DNA of 64,000 bases from an uncultured Bacilli bacterium (GTDB lineage Bacteria; Bacillota_I; Bacilli_A; RF39; UBA660). The notes below the pieces were generated by a model that had not been told where the DNA came from, ran no database searches, and worked only from the letters and a program-made list of their open reading frames with translations. Shown piece by piece: positions 17,524 to 26,463 of the stretch. Positions within the stretch are counted from its first letter, which is position 1; each line of letters starts with the position of its first letter. The position numbers were made by a program, and so were the translations under genes. The stretch is from assembly GCA_934085825.1 (NCBI GenBank), contig CAKOHR010000008.1, forward strand, positions 1 to 64,000, given 5' to 3'.

Positions 17524-18118
17524 ATTTTTTTCTTGTTAATATAACTATTCCTAATATACCTAAAAGTATAATCCCTGAGACAAAACATATTACAAATTTA
17601 GTATTGATCTTGTCTTTAGCTGAAATTCCATATTTTATACCAATCGTATCACAAGCTTTCTCAAAAGTACTTTCTGTTACTTTAAGTTTATTATCATTTA
17701 TTTCTTTAGCTACGATATCTGTGTACTTTTCATCTTCGTATGCTTTTAGCGCTTCTTTTGTTATTGTTTCACCAAGAGTATCATCCCAACCTAGTACATG
17801 GTAAGTATTACCAATAATAACTAAGGGAACGTATCCAGGATTTTCACCTACTTGATTTGCTATTTTGTTAGCCAATGATGAATTATTTTGGTTATTATTA
17901 ACTTGATAAGTTACTATTTCAAAATAATCTGTATAATCCTGATATTTATTGGAAAAGTATTTTATTAAATTATGACAATTTGAACATGTACTACTCCAAA
18001 AGAGATATACCTTTACTTTCTCATGATCTGTTTTTTCTGGAAGATTTATTTTAGCTTCCACTGGTGAAATTAAAACAAAGCTTAATACTGTGATTAGTAC
18101 TATTAATATTTTTTTCAT
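17522..18118 (-). CDS. membrane-anchored thioredoxin-like protein (CSNC)
   Basis: Signal peptide (residues 1-22), then a thioredoxin-like fold with the redox motif WSSTCSNCHNLIKYF near residue 46, and a C-terminal anchor VICFVSGIILLGILGIVILTRKK. The catalytic domain should face the outside. It is paralogous to the upstream gene at 18126 (shared KINLPEKTDHEKVKVYLF and YTDIVAKEI blocks), so the pair arose by tandem duplication. Likely role is extracytoplasmic disulfide chemistry; the partner is unknown. Confidence 0.75.
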   Translation of the reverse strand: MKKILIVLITVLSFVLISPVEAKINLPEKTDHEKVKVYLFWSSTCSNCHNLIKYFSNKYQDYTDYFEIVTYQVNNNQNNSSLANKIANQVGENPGYVPLVIIGNTYHVLGWDDTLGETITKEALKAYEDEKYTDIVAKEINDNKLKVTESTFEKACDTIGIKYGISAKDKINTKFVICFVSGIILLGILGIVILTRKK

Positions 18119-18125
18119 TATTATC

Positions 18126-18752
18126 CTACTTTCTAGATATTAGTACCAAACCACCAAAACCTAGTAAAATAACGGCAAATACAATTCCTATTACTACACC
18201 ATCAGAAAGGCCTTTTTTAGTATCTGTGATTCCTTCTTTTTCAAGATATTCACTTTTTACTTTAATACCTTCGCTATTAGCAGCTTTAGCAACTGTTTGA
18301 GCATTTGGTTCTAGTTTTTCGTCTTTAATTGCTTTTGCTACTATATCTGTATATTTTTTATCTTGATAAGCTTTTAGTGCTTCTTTTATTATTTCTTCAC
18401 CAGAATCTGCACCAAAACCTAATAAATGATAATCTTTCCCAACTACAATGAATGGTACAGCACCATTTTCATCTTCACCAACAACTTTTTTTACTGCTAG
18501 CATTAATTTTTGATTTGTACTGTCGTTCCAAGATTCATAAGTTACTATTTCAAAATAATCTTCATAATCTTTGAATACATCAACAAAGTATGTTAAAAAA
18601 TCATAACAATGCGAGCATCCTGCTCCACGGAATAAATAGACTTTTACTTTTTCATGGTCTGTTTTTTCTGGCAAATCAATTTTTACTGCTTTAACATTTG
18701 GCATTATAAGTAATCCTAAAACAGCAATTATTAATATAATATACTTCTTCAT
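18126..18752 (-). CDS. membrane-anchored thioredoxin-like protein (CSHC)
   Basis: The same architecture as its downstream copy: signal peptide, RGAGCSHCYDFLTYF redox motif near residue 46, and a C-terminal membrane anchor GVVIGIVFAVILLGFGGLVLISRK. Seven bases separate the two genes, so they are co-transcribed. The active-site dipeptide differs (SH instead of SN), which would be expected to shift the redox potential between the copies. Confidence 0.75.
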   Translation of the reverse strand: MKKYIILIIAVLGLLIMPNVKAVKIDLPEKTDHEKVKVYLFRGAGCSHCYDFLTYFVDVFKDYEDYFEIVTYESWNDSTNQKLMLAVKKVVGEDENGAVPFIVVGKDYHLLGFGADSGEEIIKEALKAYQDKKYTDIVAKAIKDEKLEPNAQTVAKAANSEGIKVKSEYLEKEGITDTKKGLSDGVVIGIVFAVILLGFGGLVLISRK

Positions 18753-18800
18753 TTTTTCCTCCTATCTGTATATTTTATCACGCATATATTAAAATGTAAA

Positions 18801-20042
18801 TTAAGATTTTATACTTTTTTTAGCATAATATCTTGTGTGAAGCTCAATATCTTTCTTACTCAAATATGAAATGTAGGCATCTTGAACTTTAGAATTTTTA
18901 TAAGCTTCTCTGTTATTCGTTTTTTTGTCTTTTAAATATATGCTTTCTCTTCTTTTTTCACGGGCTACTTTCATATCTCTTATTGAAATAAGCGGTTGTC
19001 CACCACCCCCTATACAACCTCCAGGACATGCCATAACTTCAACAAAATCATATTCTTTTAATTTCTCATAGTTTTCATTAGCAATTTTGATGGTGTTTAC
19101 TGCTGCTACTTTAAGATAATATTTTCCTAAATCAACGGTCGTACTTTTAATTCCTTCTTCACCATGAATTTCTTCCAGTGCATAAAATTTTGGCGGTGCT
19201 ATTTTACTATTTAACATATAGTACATTGTTCTAAGCACTGCTTCTGTTACACCACCTGATGTGCCAAATATAAGTCCACTTGATGAGGATGAACCCATTA
19301 AAGAATCAAATTCGGTATCTTTCAAATTTTTAAAATCTATTCCACATTCTCGCATCATCATAGCTAGTTCTCTGGTTGTAAGAGAAATATCAGTTTCAGT
19401 GTGTATCATTCTTTCATTTTTTTTAGAAGTACATGGTGCTATTGAAACTGCTATAATTTTTTCTTTTGGAATGTCATACATTTCACTAAAATAACTTTTA
19501 ATCATTGTAGCTTCCATAGAAATTGGACTTTTACAGCTACTAATAAGTTCTAGGTCTTCTGGATGGTATTTTTCCATATATAAAACCCATGATGGACAAC
19601 AACTGGTAAATAACGGCTTTTGCTTGTGTTTTAATCTATTTATTAATTCATTAGCTTCTTCCATTATTGTCAGATCTGCTCCAAATGTTGTATCAAATAC
19701 ATAATCAAATCCTATATTTTTTAAAGCTGTAACCATTTTTCCTTCTAGAAATGCACCGGTTTCAAAGCCGAATTCATCCCCTATAGCAACTCGAACTGCT
19801 GGCGCGGTGAAAGCTACAACACAATAATCTGTATCATTTATATAATTTAAAACTTTTCTATAATCAAATTTGGGAATGAGTGCTCCACTTGGGCATGTTA
19901 ATATGCATTGTCCACAATTTATACAATCATTTTCAAGACCATTAATTTTTTCACATGTTTTTTTGCACATACCACAATTTAAACATTTTTCTTCAATTCT
20001 ATCAATACTTACATTGTTTGGCTTTATTTCTATTCTTTTCAT
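18801..20042 (-). CDS. hydA: monomeric [FeFe] hydrogenase
   Basis: Reduces protons to H2 with electrons from ferredoxin. Two [4Fe-4S] motifs lie at the N-terminus (CLNCGMCKKTCEK and CINCGQCILTCPSG, residues about 20-55). The three H-cluster motifs follow: TSCCPSW near residue 147, APCTSKKNE near 202, and EVMACPGGCIGGGGQP near 333. At 413 residues it is a short form without the extra N-terminal clusters. The reading frame starts directly after the tetR-like stop codon, so the two genes are translationally coupled. Maturases HydEFG are not in the window. Confidence 0.93.
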   Translation of the reverse strand: MKRIEIKPNNVSIDRIEEKCLNCGMCKKTCEKINGLENDCINCGQCILTCPSGALIPKFDYRKVLNYINDTDYCVVAFTAPAVRVAIGDEFGFETGAFLEGKMVTALKNIGFDYVFDTTFGADLTIMEEANELINRLKHKQKPLFTSCCPSWVLYMEKYHPEDLELISSCKSPISMEATMIKSYFSEMYDIPKEKIIAVSIAPCTSKKNERMIHTETDISLTTRELAMMMRECGIDFKNLKDTEFDSLMGSSSSSGLIFGTSGGVTEAVLRTMYYMLNSKIAPPKFYALEEIHGEEGIKSTTVDLGKYYLKVAAVNTIKIANENYEKLKEYDFVEVMACPGGCIGGGGQPLISIRDMKVAREKRRESIYLKDKKTNNREAYKNSKVQDAYISYLSKKDIELHTRYYAKKSIKS

Positions 20043-20597
20043 TTATTCCCCTTTAACAAGTATTTTATAATACTTAACAAGTCTCACCAATACTTCTTTG
20101 TCATCCATTGTTATATCATTCGTAGCAATTAAAGTGGCTAATCCATTTGCATATAACCACATGTTCATAAACAAATTTTTAGCTTCTTCAAAACTATAAC
20201 CATGTTTATTTACTAAATTAATAACTGTACCTTGATTCCATTTTTCATCTAAAACATTTTCAATAGATTTCCACTTTAGATTATTACTTAAGAATAAACT
20301 AATAAATAAATTTTTGTATTCTAGTGCGAATTCAACATACGCAATGCATAATGTTAATAACGCTTTTTTACTATCTATTCTGCTAGTTAAAAATTCATCA
20401 TATTGATGGGATATTTCTTTATAAATATCTTCTTTAATTTCATCCATACTTTCATATATACGGTATAATGGTTTGGTTGATACTCCCAGACATGCTGCTA
20501 AACTTCTGGCATTAACACTGTCCCAACCTTTGTCATTTACCATTTTCACTGCTACTTTAACAATTCTATCCTTTGATAGTTCTACTACTGCTGGCAT
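20043..20597 (-). CDS. TetR-family regulator
   Basis: The N-terminal helix-turn-helix is visible: SKDRIVKVAVKMVNDKGWDSVNARSLAACLGVSTKPLYRIYESMDE (about residues 8-52). The C-terminal ligand domain is divergent. Its TAA stop abuts the hydA ATG with zero spacing, and an inverted TACCANNTGGTAA-like sequence lies just upstream (about 20619-20632), a candidate operator. It probably controls its own operon with hydA. Confidence 0.8.
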   Translation of the reverse strand: MPAVVELSKDRIVKVAVKMVNDKGWDSVNARSLAACLGVSTKPLYRIYESMDEIKEDIYKEISHQYDEFLTSRIDSKKALLTLCIAYVEFALEYKNLFISLFLSNNLKWKSIENVLDEKWNQGTVINLVNKHGYSFEEAKNLFMNMWLYANGLATLIATNDITMDDKEVLVRLVKYYKILVKGE

Positions 20598-20720
20598 CCT
20601 CTCACCTCACTATTTATTACCACATGGTAACTTATGTTTCTATTATAGCATAAACAATTTTGCTAATAAAGTAGTTTTTATTAATTTTCACAAAACATTC
20701 AAAAATATATTTTAACAATA

Positions 20721-20741
20721 AGAAAAGCGCTTATGCGCTTT
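20721..20741 (-). terminator. terminator after the gene at 20749
   Basis: Minus-strand AAAGCGC-ATAA-GCGCTTTTC with a T-rich tail. Confidence 0.7.
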
Positions 20742-20748
20742 AACTTTA

Positions 20749-21369
20749 TTATTTTTCAATAATTTCTCCATCTGTAGTTTTTATCTTGAAACTTGAACTA
20801 CAATCCATGCCGTCGACACAACCAACTTGAGCATTATAGTAAATAATATCATCTACTTTATAATCATTAAAAATAGTTTCTTCATATTGAGAAAATTTCT
20901 TTTCATAAAAATCATAATAAATATTATATACTTTTCCTTCTTCAGTAATTGCTAAAATATTAAAATCTACTCCTGTAGAAATTGTATTTCCACTTTTTAT
21001 CCTTTTTATATTTTTTAAGTCCTTATATTCTGTTAGTTGATCTATATTATTTTTTTCTAAATGCTCTGTATAATGTGTATAATATCCATTATAACTTTCA
21101 TCAGCAATTTCATAATATAATTTTTCATTATCTAGGATAAAGTTTTGATAATTCAACACATTAGATTCAATATTTAGGAAAGTCGCATATTTATCAGAAG
21201 TTGGTACATCAGTTTTTTCTTCTTTTGATTTAATATTGTCATTTTCAGAAATCCCATTTGTTTCTGGACATTTTGTTACATTTGATTTGCTATAAAAAAT
21301 ATATACTGTAAGTCCTATAACTATTAAAGTTAAGCAAATTATTACTGGCGTTGTGGTTTTTGTTTTCAT
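20749..21369 (-). CDS. membrane-anchored protein of unknown function
   Basis: 206 residues. One N-terminal membrane helix (TPVIICLTLIVIGLTVYIFYS) is followed by a polar extracellular part, with a Cys pair near the C-terminus (VGCVDGMDCSSSF). No family recognised. Confidence 0.55.
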   Translation of the reverse strand: MKTKTTTPVIICLTLIVIGLTVYIFYSKSNVTKCPETNGISENDNIKSKEEKTDVPTSDKYATFLNIESNVLNYQNFILDNEKLYYEIADESYNGYYTHYTEHLEKNNIDQLTEYKDLKNIKRIKSGNTISTGVDFNILAITEEGKVYNIYYDFYEKKFSQYEETIFNDYKVDDIIYYNAQVGCVDGMDCSSSFKIKTTDGEIIEK

Positions 21370-21459
21370 TTTTTATCCTCCATATCTTATATTAATTATT
21401 GTATCACGTGCGTTAAACTTTGTCTATAGCAAAATTCGTATATGACTGTATAATTAAAC

Positions 21460-21484
21460 AAAAAAAGGAAGCTTTGTGAGCTTC
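21460..21484 (-). terminator. terminator after the symporter gene
   Basis: GAAGCT-CACAA-AGCTTC followed by C and T7 on the minus strand. Confidence 0.85.
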
Positions 21485-21490
21485 ATAGGT

Positions 21491-22741
21491 TTAATTTTTC
21501 TTTTTATTATTTATCCAAGTTTTACCTTCAACTAAACGAGTTACCATCATTGCTGAAGCGGAATCTCCAACTACATTTAGTAGTGTTGCTGGAGCGTCAA
21601 TGATTGTTGCTACAATTGTTAAGATTGGTAAAGCAGCAACATTATAGTTCATCATAGTAAGAATTAACATTTCGCTGATTGTTCCTCCGCCAATGGGAAC
21701 CGCTGTTACTAAAAGCGTTGCAAGTAGAGCGATACCTAATATTTTGGAAATATCCCCAAATGTTGATAAAGATGTGCCAAATAAACTTACTAAAAACATA
21801 ATTTTAAAGACACTACCTATACATGAACCATCTTTATGAAAGCTTGTTCCAAGTGATACTGTAGTTTCAGCAATATCATTAGGTACTCCCATATTTTTTG
21901 TACATTCAATATTAATTGGTACACTCGCTGCTGATGAGCATGTTCCAATACTTGTTAATGCAGATGGGATTATATTAGTCCAGAAAGCTTTTACAGCTTT
22001 AAATCCTCCGGCAATAAATGCATATAATGTATAAAATACTGCCATAAATATTAAGCAAACTACTGTATAAACTACAAATGTTTTTAAAAATCCTACAGCA
22101 ATTGTTCCTCCTAGAGTTCCAACTAGACTTGCAAAATAACAACCTAAGCCAATCGGAGCATAATACATTATTATTTCAATTAATTTATACATAGTTTCAC
22201 TAAACGAATCAAATAATTCTGCTACTTTTTTTCCTTTTTCACCAGCCCTGTTTATTGCAATACCAAATAAAACAGACATAACTATTAGGGCTACTAAATT
22301 ACTTGTTGATAAAAGATTCGTAAATGAATCTGTTGATAAAACACTAACTGTTCTTTCTAATAAATTTAATTCTACACCTTCTTCTATAGTGTTATCAAAG
22401 ACTTCTTTAATTGCTTCAGTATTATCTGAGTTAACTAAATTAATTTTAGCTGTTGTTAAAAAACCAAATAAAACAGCTATTATTGATGTGACTAAAAATA
22501 TTATAATTGTACTTATCAATATCTTACTTAACCGTTTTTTTTCATTCATCTTAGATATGGATGTCGTTATTGTAAAGAATATAAGTGGAACAATAATAAC
22601 TAGTAAAAGATTTAGGAATAAATCACCTAGAGGTTTTACTATTTCTGCTTTTTCCTTAAAGATTAAACCACAAATAGCACCAATTATTACACTACCTAGC
22701 AATATCAAAGTGCTCTTATAATTTTTAATAATTTTTTTCAT
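21491..22741 (-). CDS. dicarboxylate/amino acid:cation symporter (DAACS family)
   Basis: 416 residues with the eight-helix plus two re-entrant-loop pattern of the GltPh/SstT family. The serine-rich re-entrant loop appears as SIGTCSSAASVPINIECTKN, the conserved TM7 region as GSCIGSVFKIMFLVSLFGTS, and the TM8 region as IIDAPATLLNVVGDSASAMMV. It imports glutamate, aspartate, serine or dicarboxylates with Na+ or H+; the substrate cannot be fixed from sequence. Confidence 0.9.
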   Translation of the reverse strand: MKKIIKNYKSTLILLGSVIIGAICGLIFKEKAEIVKPLGDLFLNLLLVIIVPLIFFTITTSISKMNEKKRLSKILISTIIIFLVTSIIAVLFGFLTTAKINLVNSDNTEAIKEVFDNTIEEGVELNLLERTVSVLSTDSFTNLLSTSNLVALIVMSVLFGIAINRAGEKGKKVAELFDSFSETMYKLIEIIMYYAPIGLGCYFASLVGTLGGTIAVGFLKTFVVYTVVCLIFMAVFYTLYAFIAGGFKAVKAFWTNIIPSALTSIGTCSSAASVPINIECTKNMGVPNDIAETTVSLGTSFHKDGSCIGSVFKIMFLVSLFGTSLSTFGDISKILGIALLATLLVTAVPIGGGTISEMLILTMMNYNVAALPILTIVATIIDAPATLLNVVGDSASAMMVTRLVEGKTWINNKKKN

Positions 22742-22854
22742 TTTTCCTCCATACTTAAATTATTAAAAGTTTTGATATATATTTGCTTAGGCATTCCTCC
22801 CTTAATTAGATTAATCTTACCATATTATATTTCACTAGTCAATTTTATATAACT

Positions 22855-22875
22855 AAAAAACGTCAATTTTTGACG
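22855..22875 (-). terminator. terminator after the signal peptidase gene
   Basis: Minus-strand CGTCAA-AAA-TTGACG followed by T6. Confidence 0.85.
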
Positions 22876-22885
22876 CTTTCTACTT

Positions 22886-23674
22886 TTATTTTAAAGATGG
22901 CAGATCCATATCGTCTTCGTCTTCATCATAAAATTTTATTATACTTGATTCATAAACTTTCTCTTTATTAGTAATATCTTCTGGTTTATTTATTTGTTCA
23001 TTTGCAGGTGGGGTGTATGGCAATAATTTTCTTTTTTTAAAGCTTATTAATGGCCTGTTTAAAAACTGTGTAAATTTATTTTTAGGAGAATCATTTTTTA
23101 GTTTGGCTATTTTTAATATATCTTTGACAATAATATATAAAGCTGGTATTAGTACTATTAAAAGCCATCCAAGTTTGCTAGCCATGAAAAATTGAACTCT
23201 ACCTAGTTGTGGGATTCTTAGTGCTACTTTTCCTACAATTTTATCAAATTCTATGTCAACTCCGTCGTCAACAAGATTATAATCACCTTTTGTTAAATAC
23301 TTATAATTACCATTTACATCTTTATTAATAGCTATAACTCTGTGTGTTATAGTACCTCCTCTAACACCTGGTATACTTGAATAAAATGTTATTACATCGT
23401 TTATTTTTATATCTTCTGGTTTTTCTACTTTTATATCAACTATAACGTCATATACATTTATATTTGGTGTCATACTGGGAGTTATAATTGTGTATAAGGA
23501 AAATTTTGGTTCATGGCCACTACCTTTTGCCACATAAATTTTTACAGCAATAAAATAATAGACCAAAAATATAGCACAAATTATAAGTAACACAAAAACT
23601 GTCCAACTGACAATGGTTGAAATAAACTTAAAGATTTCGGTTAAACTAGTCTTTTTTTTGACGTTAGAATTCAT
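22886..23674 (-). CDS. signal peptidase I, SipW/ER type
   Basis: Membrane-bound serine protease that removes signal peptides. The start is MNSNVKKKTS, preceded by GGGAAGTG; the frame is open 19 codons further up without support. The catalytic serine is in TPSMTP (about residue 66). A histidine in THRVIA (about 109) replaces the usual bacterial lysine, as in SipW and archaeal/ER enzymes. One N-terminal and one C-terminal membrane helix flank the domain, followed by a cytosolic tail ending EDEDDMDLPSLK. SipW-type enzymes often process a small set of surface or biofilm proteins, but no substrate gene is adjacent. Confidence 0.85.
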   Translation of the reverse strand: MNSNVKKKTSLTEIFKFISTIVSWTVFVLLIICAIFLVYYFIAVKIYVAKGSGHEPKFSLYTIITPSMTPNINVYDVIVDIKVEKPEDIKINDVITFYSSIPGVRGGTITHRVIAINKDVNGNYKYLTKGDYNLVDDGVDIEFDKIVGKVALRIPQLGRVQFFMASKLGWLLIVLIPALYIIVKDILKIAKLKNDSPKNKFTQFLNRPLISFKKRKLLPYTPPANEQINKPEDITNKEKVYESSIIKFYDEDEDDMDLPSLK

Positions 23675-23864
23675 ACCACACTTCCCTATACTATTCTTTT
23701 TTATTATAACCAAATATTTGACAAATAGCAATAAACATCATTAAATTTCACGTAAAATATAGACAATTATTGGCATTTTATAAACTTAAATTTTGAAACA
23801 AAATGTAGATTTTAAGTAATATCATTTTTAGTTTTTGTGCATATTATAATAAAAAAGATAAAAA

Positions 23865-23892
23865 TTGCTTTACAAATTAGCAATTTTATAAT
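23865..23892 (+). promoter_or_regulatory. promoter of tRNA-Cys
   Basis: TTGCTT (23865-23870), 16-nt spacer, TATAAT (23887-23892), 15 nt before the mature tRNA. Confidence 0.75.
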
Positions 23893-23907
23893 AAAATTAA
23901 GTTATGT

Positions 23908-23981
23908 GGAACCGTAGCCAAGTGGCTAAGGCGTGGGTCTGCAACACCCTGATCACCAGTTCGAATCTGGTCGGTTCCTCC
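23908..23981 (+). tRNA. tRNA-Cys(GCA)
   Basis: Acceptor GGAACCG pairs with CGGTTCC. The discriminator is U, as expected for Cys, and CCA is encoded. Anticodon loop CTGCAAC gives GCA, and the T-arm contains GTTCGAATC. The anticodon stem has one mismatched outer pair. A terminator follows at 24023. Confidence 0.95.
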
Positions 23982-24022
23982 ATTGACGTTATTGTTCGAA
24001 CTTTTCGGACATTTACTATATA

Positions 24023-24049
24023 TATCATCTCAAATTTGAGATGATTTTT
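24023..24049 (+). terminator. terminator of tRNA-Cys
   Basis: Perfect 11-bp palindrome ATCATCTCAAA/TTTGAGATGAT followed by TTTTGTTT. Confidence 0.8.
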
Positions 24050-24305
24050 GTTTGTCGAATTCCATATATTTGCTTGAAATTTTATTAAAAAGTAATCACT
24101 AAAGGAAACGATAGTATTGTAGTAATTAAGGTTATTACGCAAGAGACTATTATTTTATTATGGTTTATAAGTTTGCTTTTAAAGATAATACTTTATTTGA
24201 AGACATATGTTAAACTTAACTCAAATGTCATACGAACCTCATTTCTTTGACATAGAGATGAGGTTCATATCATTTTATGACTTTTTTTATTTAAAATTAT
24301 AAACA
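24050..24305. other. intergenic region with one long hairpin
   Basis: No gene seen. A hairpin at 24234-24266 (GAACCTCAT/ATGAGGTTC, extendable inward by several pairs) lies after the stop of the minus-strand membrane protein gene. It lacks a T tail on that strand, so whether it terminates transcription is uncertain. Confidence 0.4.
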
Positions 24306-25910
24306 TTATTTCAATTTGATTGAATAACTTCTGTTTCTTATAGTGACAAGTAAGTCTACGTGATCTGCAGCTATGACTGCTCCGTCAGTTTGTAAAACTA
24401 ATTTATCTTTTAATTTTGGAGGGTTTGCATATTTTGCATTTACTTTTTTGGTAACGTCACCAGATGTATATTCAACTTGTAAAAAACTACTTGCAAATGA
24501 ACCTATACCATTAATGTTAGAATGAGATGCCGCTTCACTATCTAAATTTAAATCATAGTCTAGCACTATTAAACCAACTTTATTTTGATATGAAACATCA
24601 GAGACTACAACATCAGTGTAAGTACGGCATGTATCTTGGTAACAACTTTCATAATTGTACTCATATCTGTTTGTAAATATAGGATTATTTACTTTAAATG
24701 TTGTATTTTTAAGCATTGTCCCTGATAATGAAACTGATTCATCAAGGTTAGCACTTCGTACAACTTCTGTATTTTCATATAATTTTGGTTTTAATTTAAT
24801 TGTAATTGTTTTAGCTAAAAAATCTTTACTTTTTAGTGAAAGCCCTTGATATAGTATAATTTTAAAATTGTTATTTTTATCCTTTTTTTCTATTTCATAA
24901 ACCATTATATATGTTTTAGTTTCTTTGGCATAAATAACATCGTTCATATAAGGATCACCATAATCTAAGAATAAATTACCTAAATTTAATGATGGATATT
25001 TATATGATGAACCATAATAAAGTTTAAAATTATCATAATCTATTCTTTTTTCTGTGCTGGACGTGTTTTTAACTTCAAATCTAATAGCAACATAATATTT
25101 ATCTTTTTCAATAATGTTTCCCTTTAAATCAACATTTGATATTATACTATCTTTAATGTTATAATTTAAACTATTTATTGTAAAGGAATGATTTTCTTTA
25201 TAAGTGTATTTAACTTTTTCTGTGTTTCTGTAAATTATAAAGCCTAAAATTAATACCAATAGTCCACTAAAAATGTATATAACCTTTTTATTTTCTAAAT
25301 AGTAATACTTTAATTCCCTGATAAATCTTCTTATTTTTCTTTCTGCCTTGTAAGTTTGAAAATTCAAATTAAGTTCTATTTCTTCACTATCTTTTTCTGT
25401 TATTTCTAATTCTTTTAAGTCGCTTTTAAAATTAAATTTTTTAACATCAAAACCTAGACTTCGAATAAACATTAAAATACAGAAAAAATATGATGGGTAG
25501 TAAATAATGTTGGCAAAATCTCGGTATGTTCTGGCACTCGCAGTTGCCCATAGACCATTTGATAAACTACCTATTAATACTGCTGCTACTATTACAAAAA
25601 TAAATAATATTGAATAATAAATTATTGTAAAAAAATACATTTTTGTTGGCTTTTTTTTGACTTTAAGTAAAACATATACTGCTACTAGAATGATTATTGT
25701 AAGAAGTATTGCAATGTAAAGCCATGGACTTATCGTACTTGTTACTAAATTGTTTGTAACCGTTACACTATAGTTATTTGCTATATAGTCTCTAAAAAAT
25801 GTGGCTATTCGGTGAATTTCAAAAGTTATAAAAACTGTTAAAATTGTTAATAAAATGTGTATTTTTCTAAAATTCTTTATTAATAATGCATATGGCTTTT
25901 TTAGTATCAT
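24306..25910 (-). CDS. multi-pass membrane protein with large C-terminal extracytoplasmic domain
   Basis: The start is taken at MILKKPYALL (AGGG upstream; an in-frame TTG lies 3 codons earlier). Four membrane helices occupy residues about 20-155 and a fifth is near 225-245. About 280 mostly beta-strand residues follow outside, including the Cys-containing NYESCYQDTCRTYTDV. A charged cytosolic linker with EKDSEEIELNLNF lies between helices 4 and 5. No family recognised; possibly an envelope-stress or surface-assembly protein. Confidence 0.6.
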   Translation of the reverse strand: MILKKPYALLIKNFRKIHILLTILTVFITFEIHRIATFFRDYIANNYSVTVTNNLVTSTISPWLYIAILLTIIILVAVYVLLKVKKKPTKMYFFTIIYYSILFIFVIVAAVLIGSLSNGLWATASARTYRDFANIIYYPSYFFCILMFIRSLGFDVKKFNFKSDLKELEITEKDSEEIELNLNFQTYKAERKIRRFIRELKYYYLENKKVIYIFSGLLVLILGFIIYRNTEKVKYTYKENHSFTINSLNYNIKDSIISNVDLKGNIIEKDKYYVAIRFEVKNTSSTEKRIDYDNFKLYYGSSYKYPSLNLGNLFLDYGDPYMNDVIYAKETKTYIMVYEIEKKDKNNNFKIILYQGLSLKSKDFLAKTITIKLKPKLYENTEVVRSANLDESVSLSGTMLKNTTFKVNNPIFTNRYEYNYESCYQDTCRTYTDVVVSDVSYQNKVGLIVLDYDLNLDSEAASHSNINGIGSFASSFLQVEYTSGDVTKKVNAKYANPPKLKDKLVLQTDGAVIAADHVDLLVTIRNRSYSIKLK

Positions 25911-25942
25911 ACATACCAACCCTTTTCTAGAATAATTTTATC

Positions 25943-25970
25943 AAAAAAAACAACCTTTTGTAAAGTTGTT
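25943..25970 (-). terminator. terminator after the LysM gene
   Basis: AACAAC/GGTTGTT stem on the minus strand followed by T8, directly after the stop at 25972. Confidence 0.8.
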
Positions 25971-25971
25971 T

Positions 25972-26421
25972 CTATCTTTTTGCAACTAATACTTGATCTT
26001 TAAGTAAATAAATTGTCTCATTTTGATTAAGTAAGTCTAACTTGGATACTTTGAATACTTTACTTACAGTATCTATTGTATCTCCCTCAGCTGTTATATA
26101 ATAACTATAATTATTTTTGGGTATTAAAAGTTCTTGTCCGGGATAAATATAATCTTCCATTTCTAGTCCGTTTAATGCTGCTAGTAAAGTGGGATTAATA
26201 TTGTATTTTTCCGCTATTTTATATAAGGAATCTCCACTTTCAATGATATAACTATTAAAATACTTTTCTTCATTTTTGGGTACGATTATTTCTTGACCTG
26301 CTCTTAAACTTGTATCATAATATAAATTATTCAATTTTACTAATTCTTGTGGGGAAATATTAAACTTATTAGCTACACTTTTAATATTTTCTCCCTCTTG
26401 TACTAAATATTTATTAAACAC
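25972..26421 (-). CDS. protein of three LysM domains
   Basis: 149 residues consist almost only of three LysM repeats at about residues 5-50, 54-98 and 105-148 (YLVQEGENIKSVANKFNISP, YIIESGDSLYKIAEKYNINP, YYITAEGDTIDTVSKVFKVS). LysM binds N-acetylglucosamine in peptidoglycan. No signal peptide is visible, so either export is unconventional or the protein acts inside, as in spore-coat-like SafA-type contexts. No catalytic domain is attached. Confidence 0.8.
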   Translation of the reverse strand: MFNKYLVQEGENIKSVANKFNISPQELVKLNNLYYDTSLRAGQEIIVPKNEEKYFNSYIIESGDSLYKIAEKYNINPTLLAALNGLEMEDYIYPGQELLIPKNNYSYYITAEGDTIDTVSKVFKVSKLDLLNQNETIYLLKDQVLVAKR

Positions 26422-26463
26422 ATTATCACTCCTAGTATAAAGTATGTTTAATTTTATAATTGG

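Noticed and set aside
23897..24142. 81-residue minus-strand open frame
   Set aside because: It is antisense to tRNA-Cys and its C-terminus is simply the translated tRNA complement.
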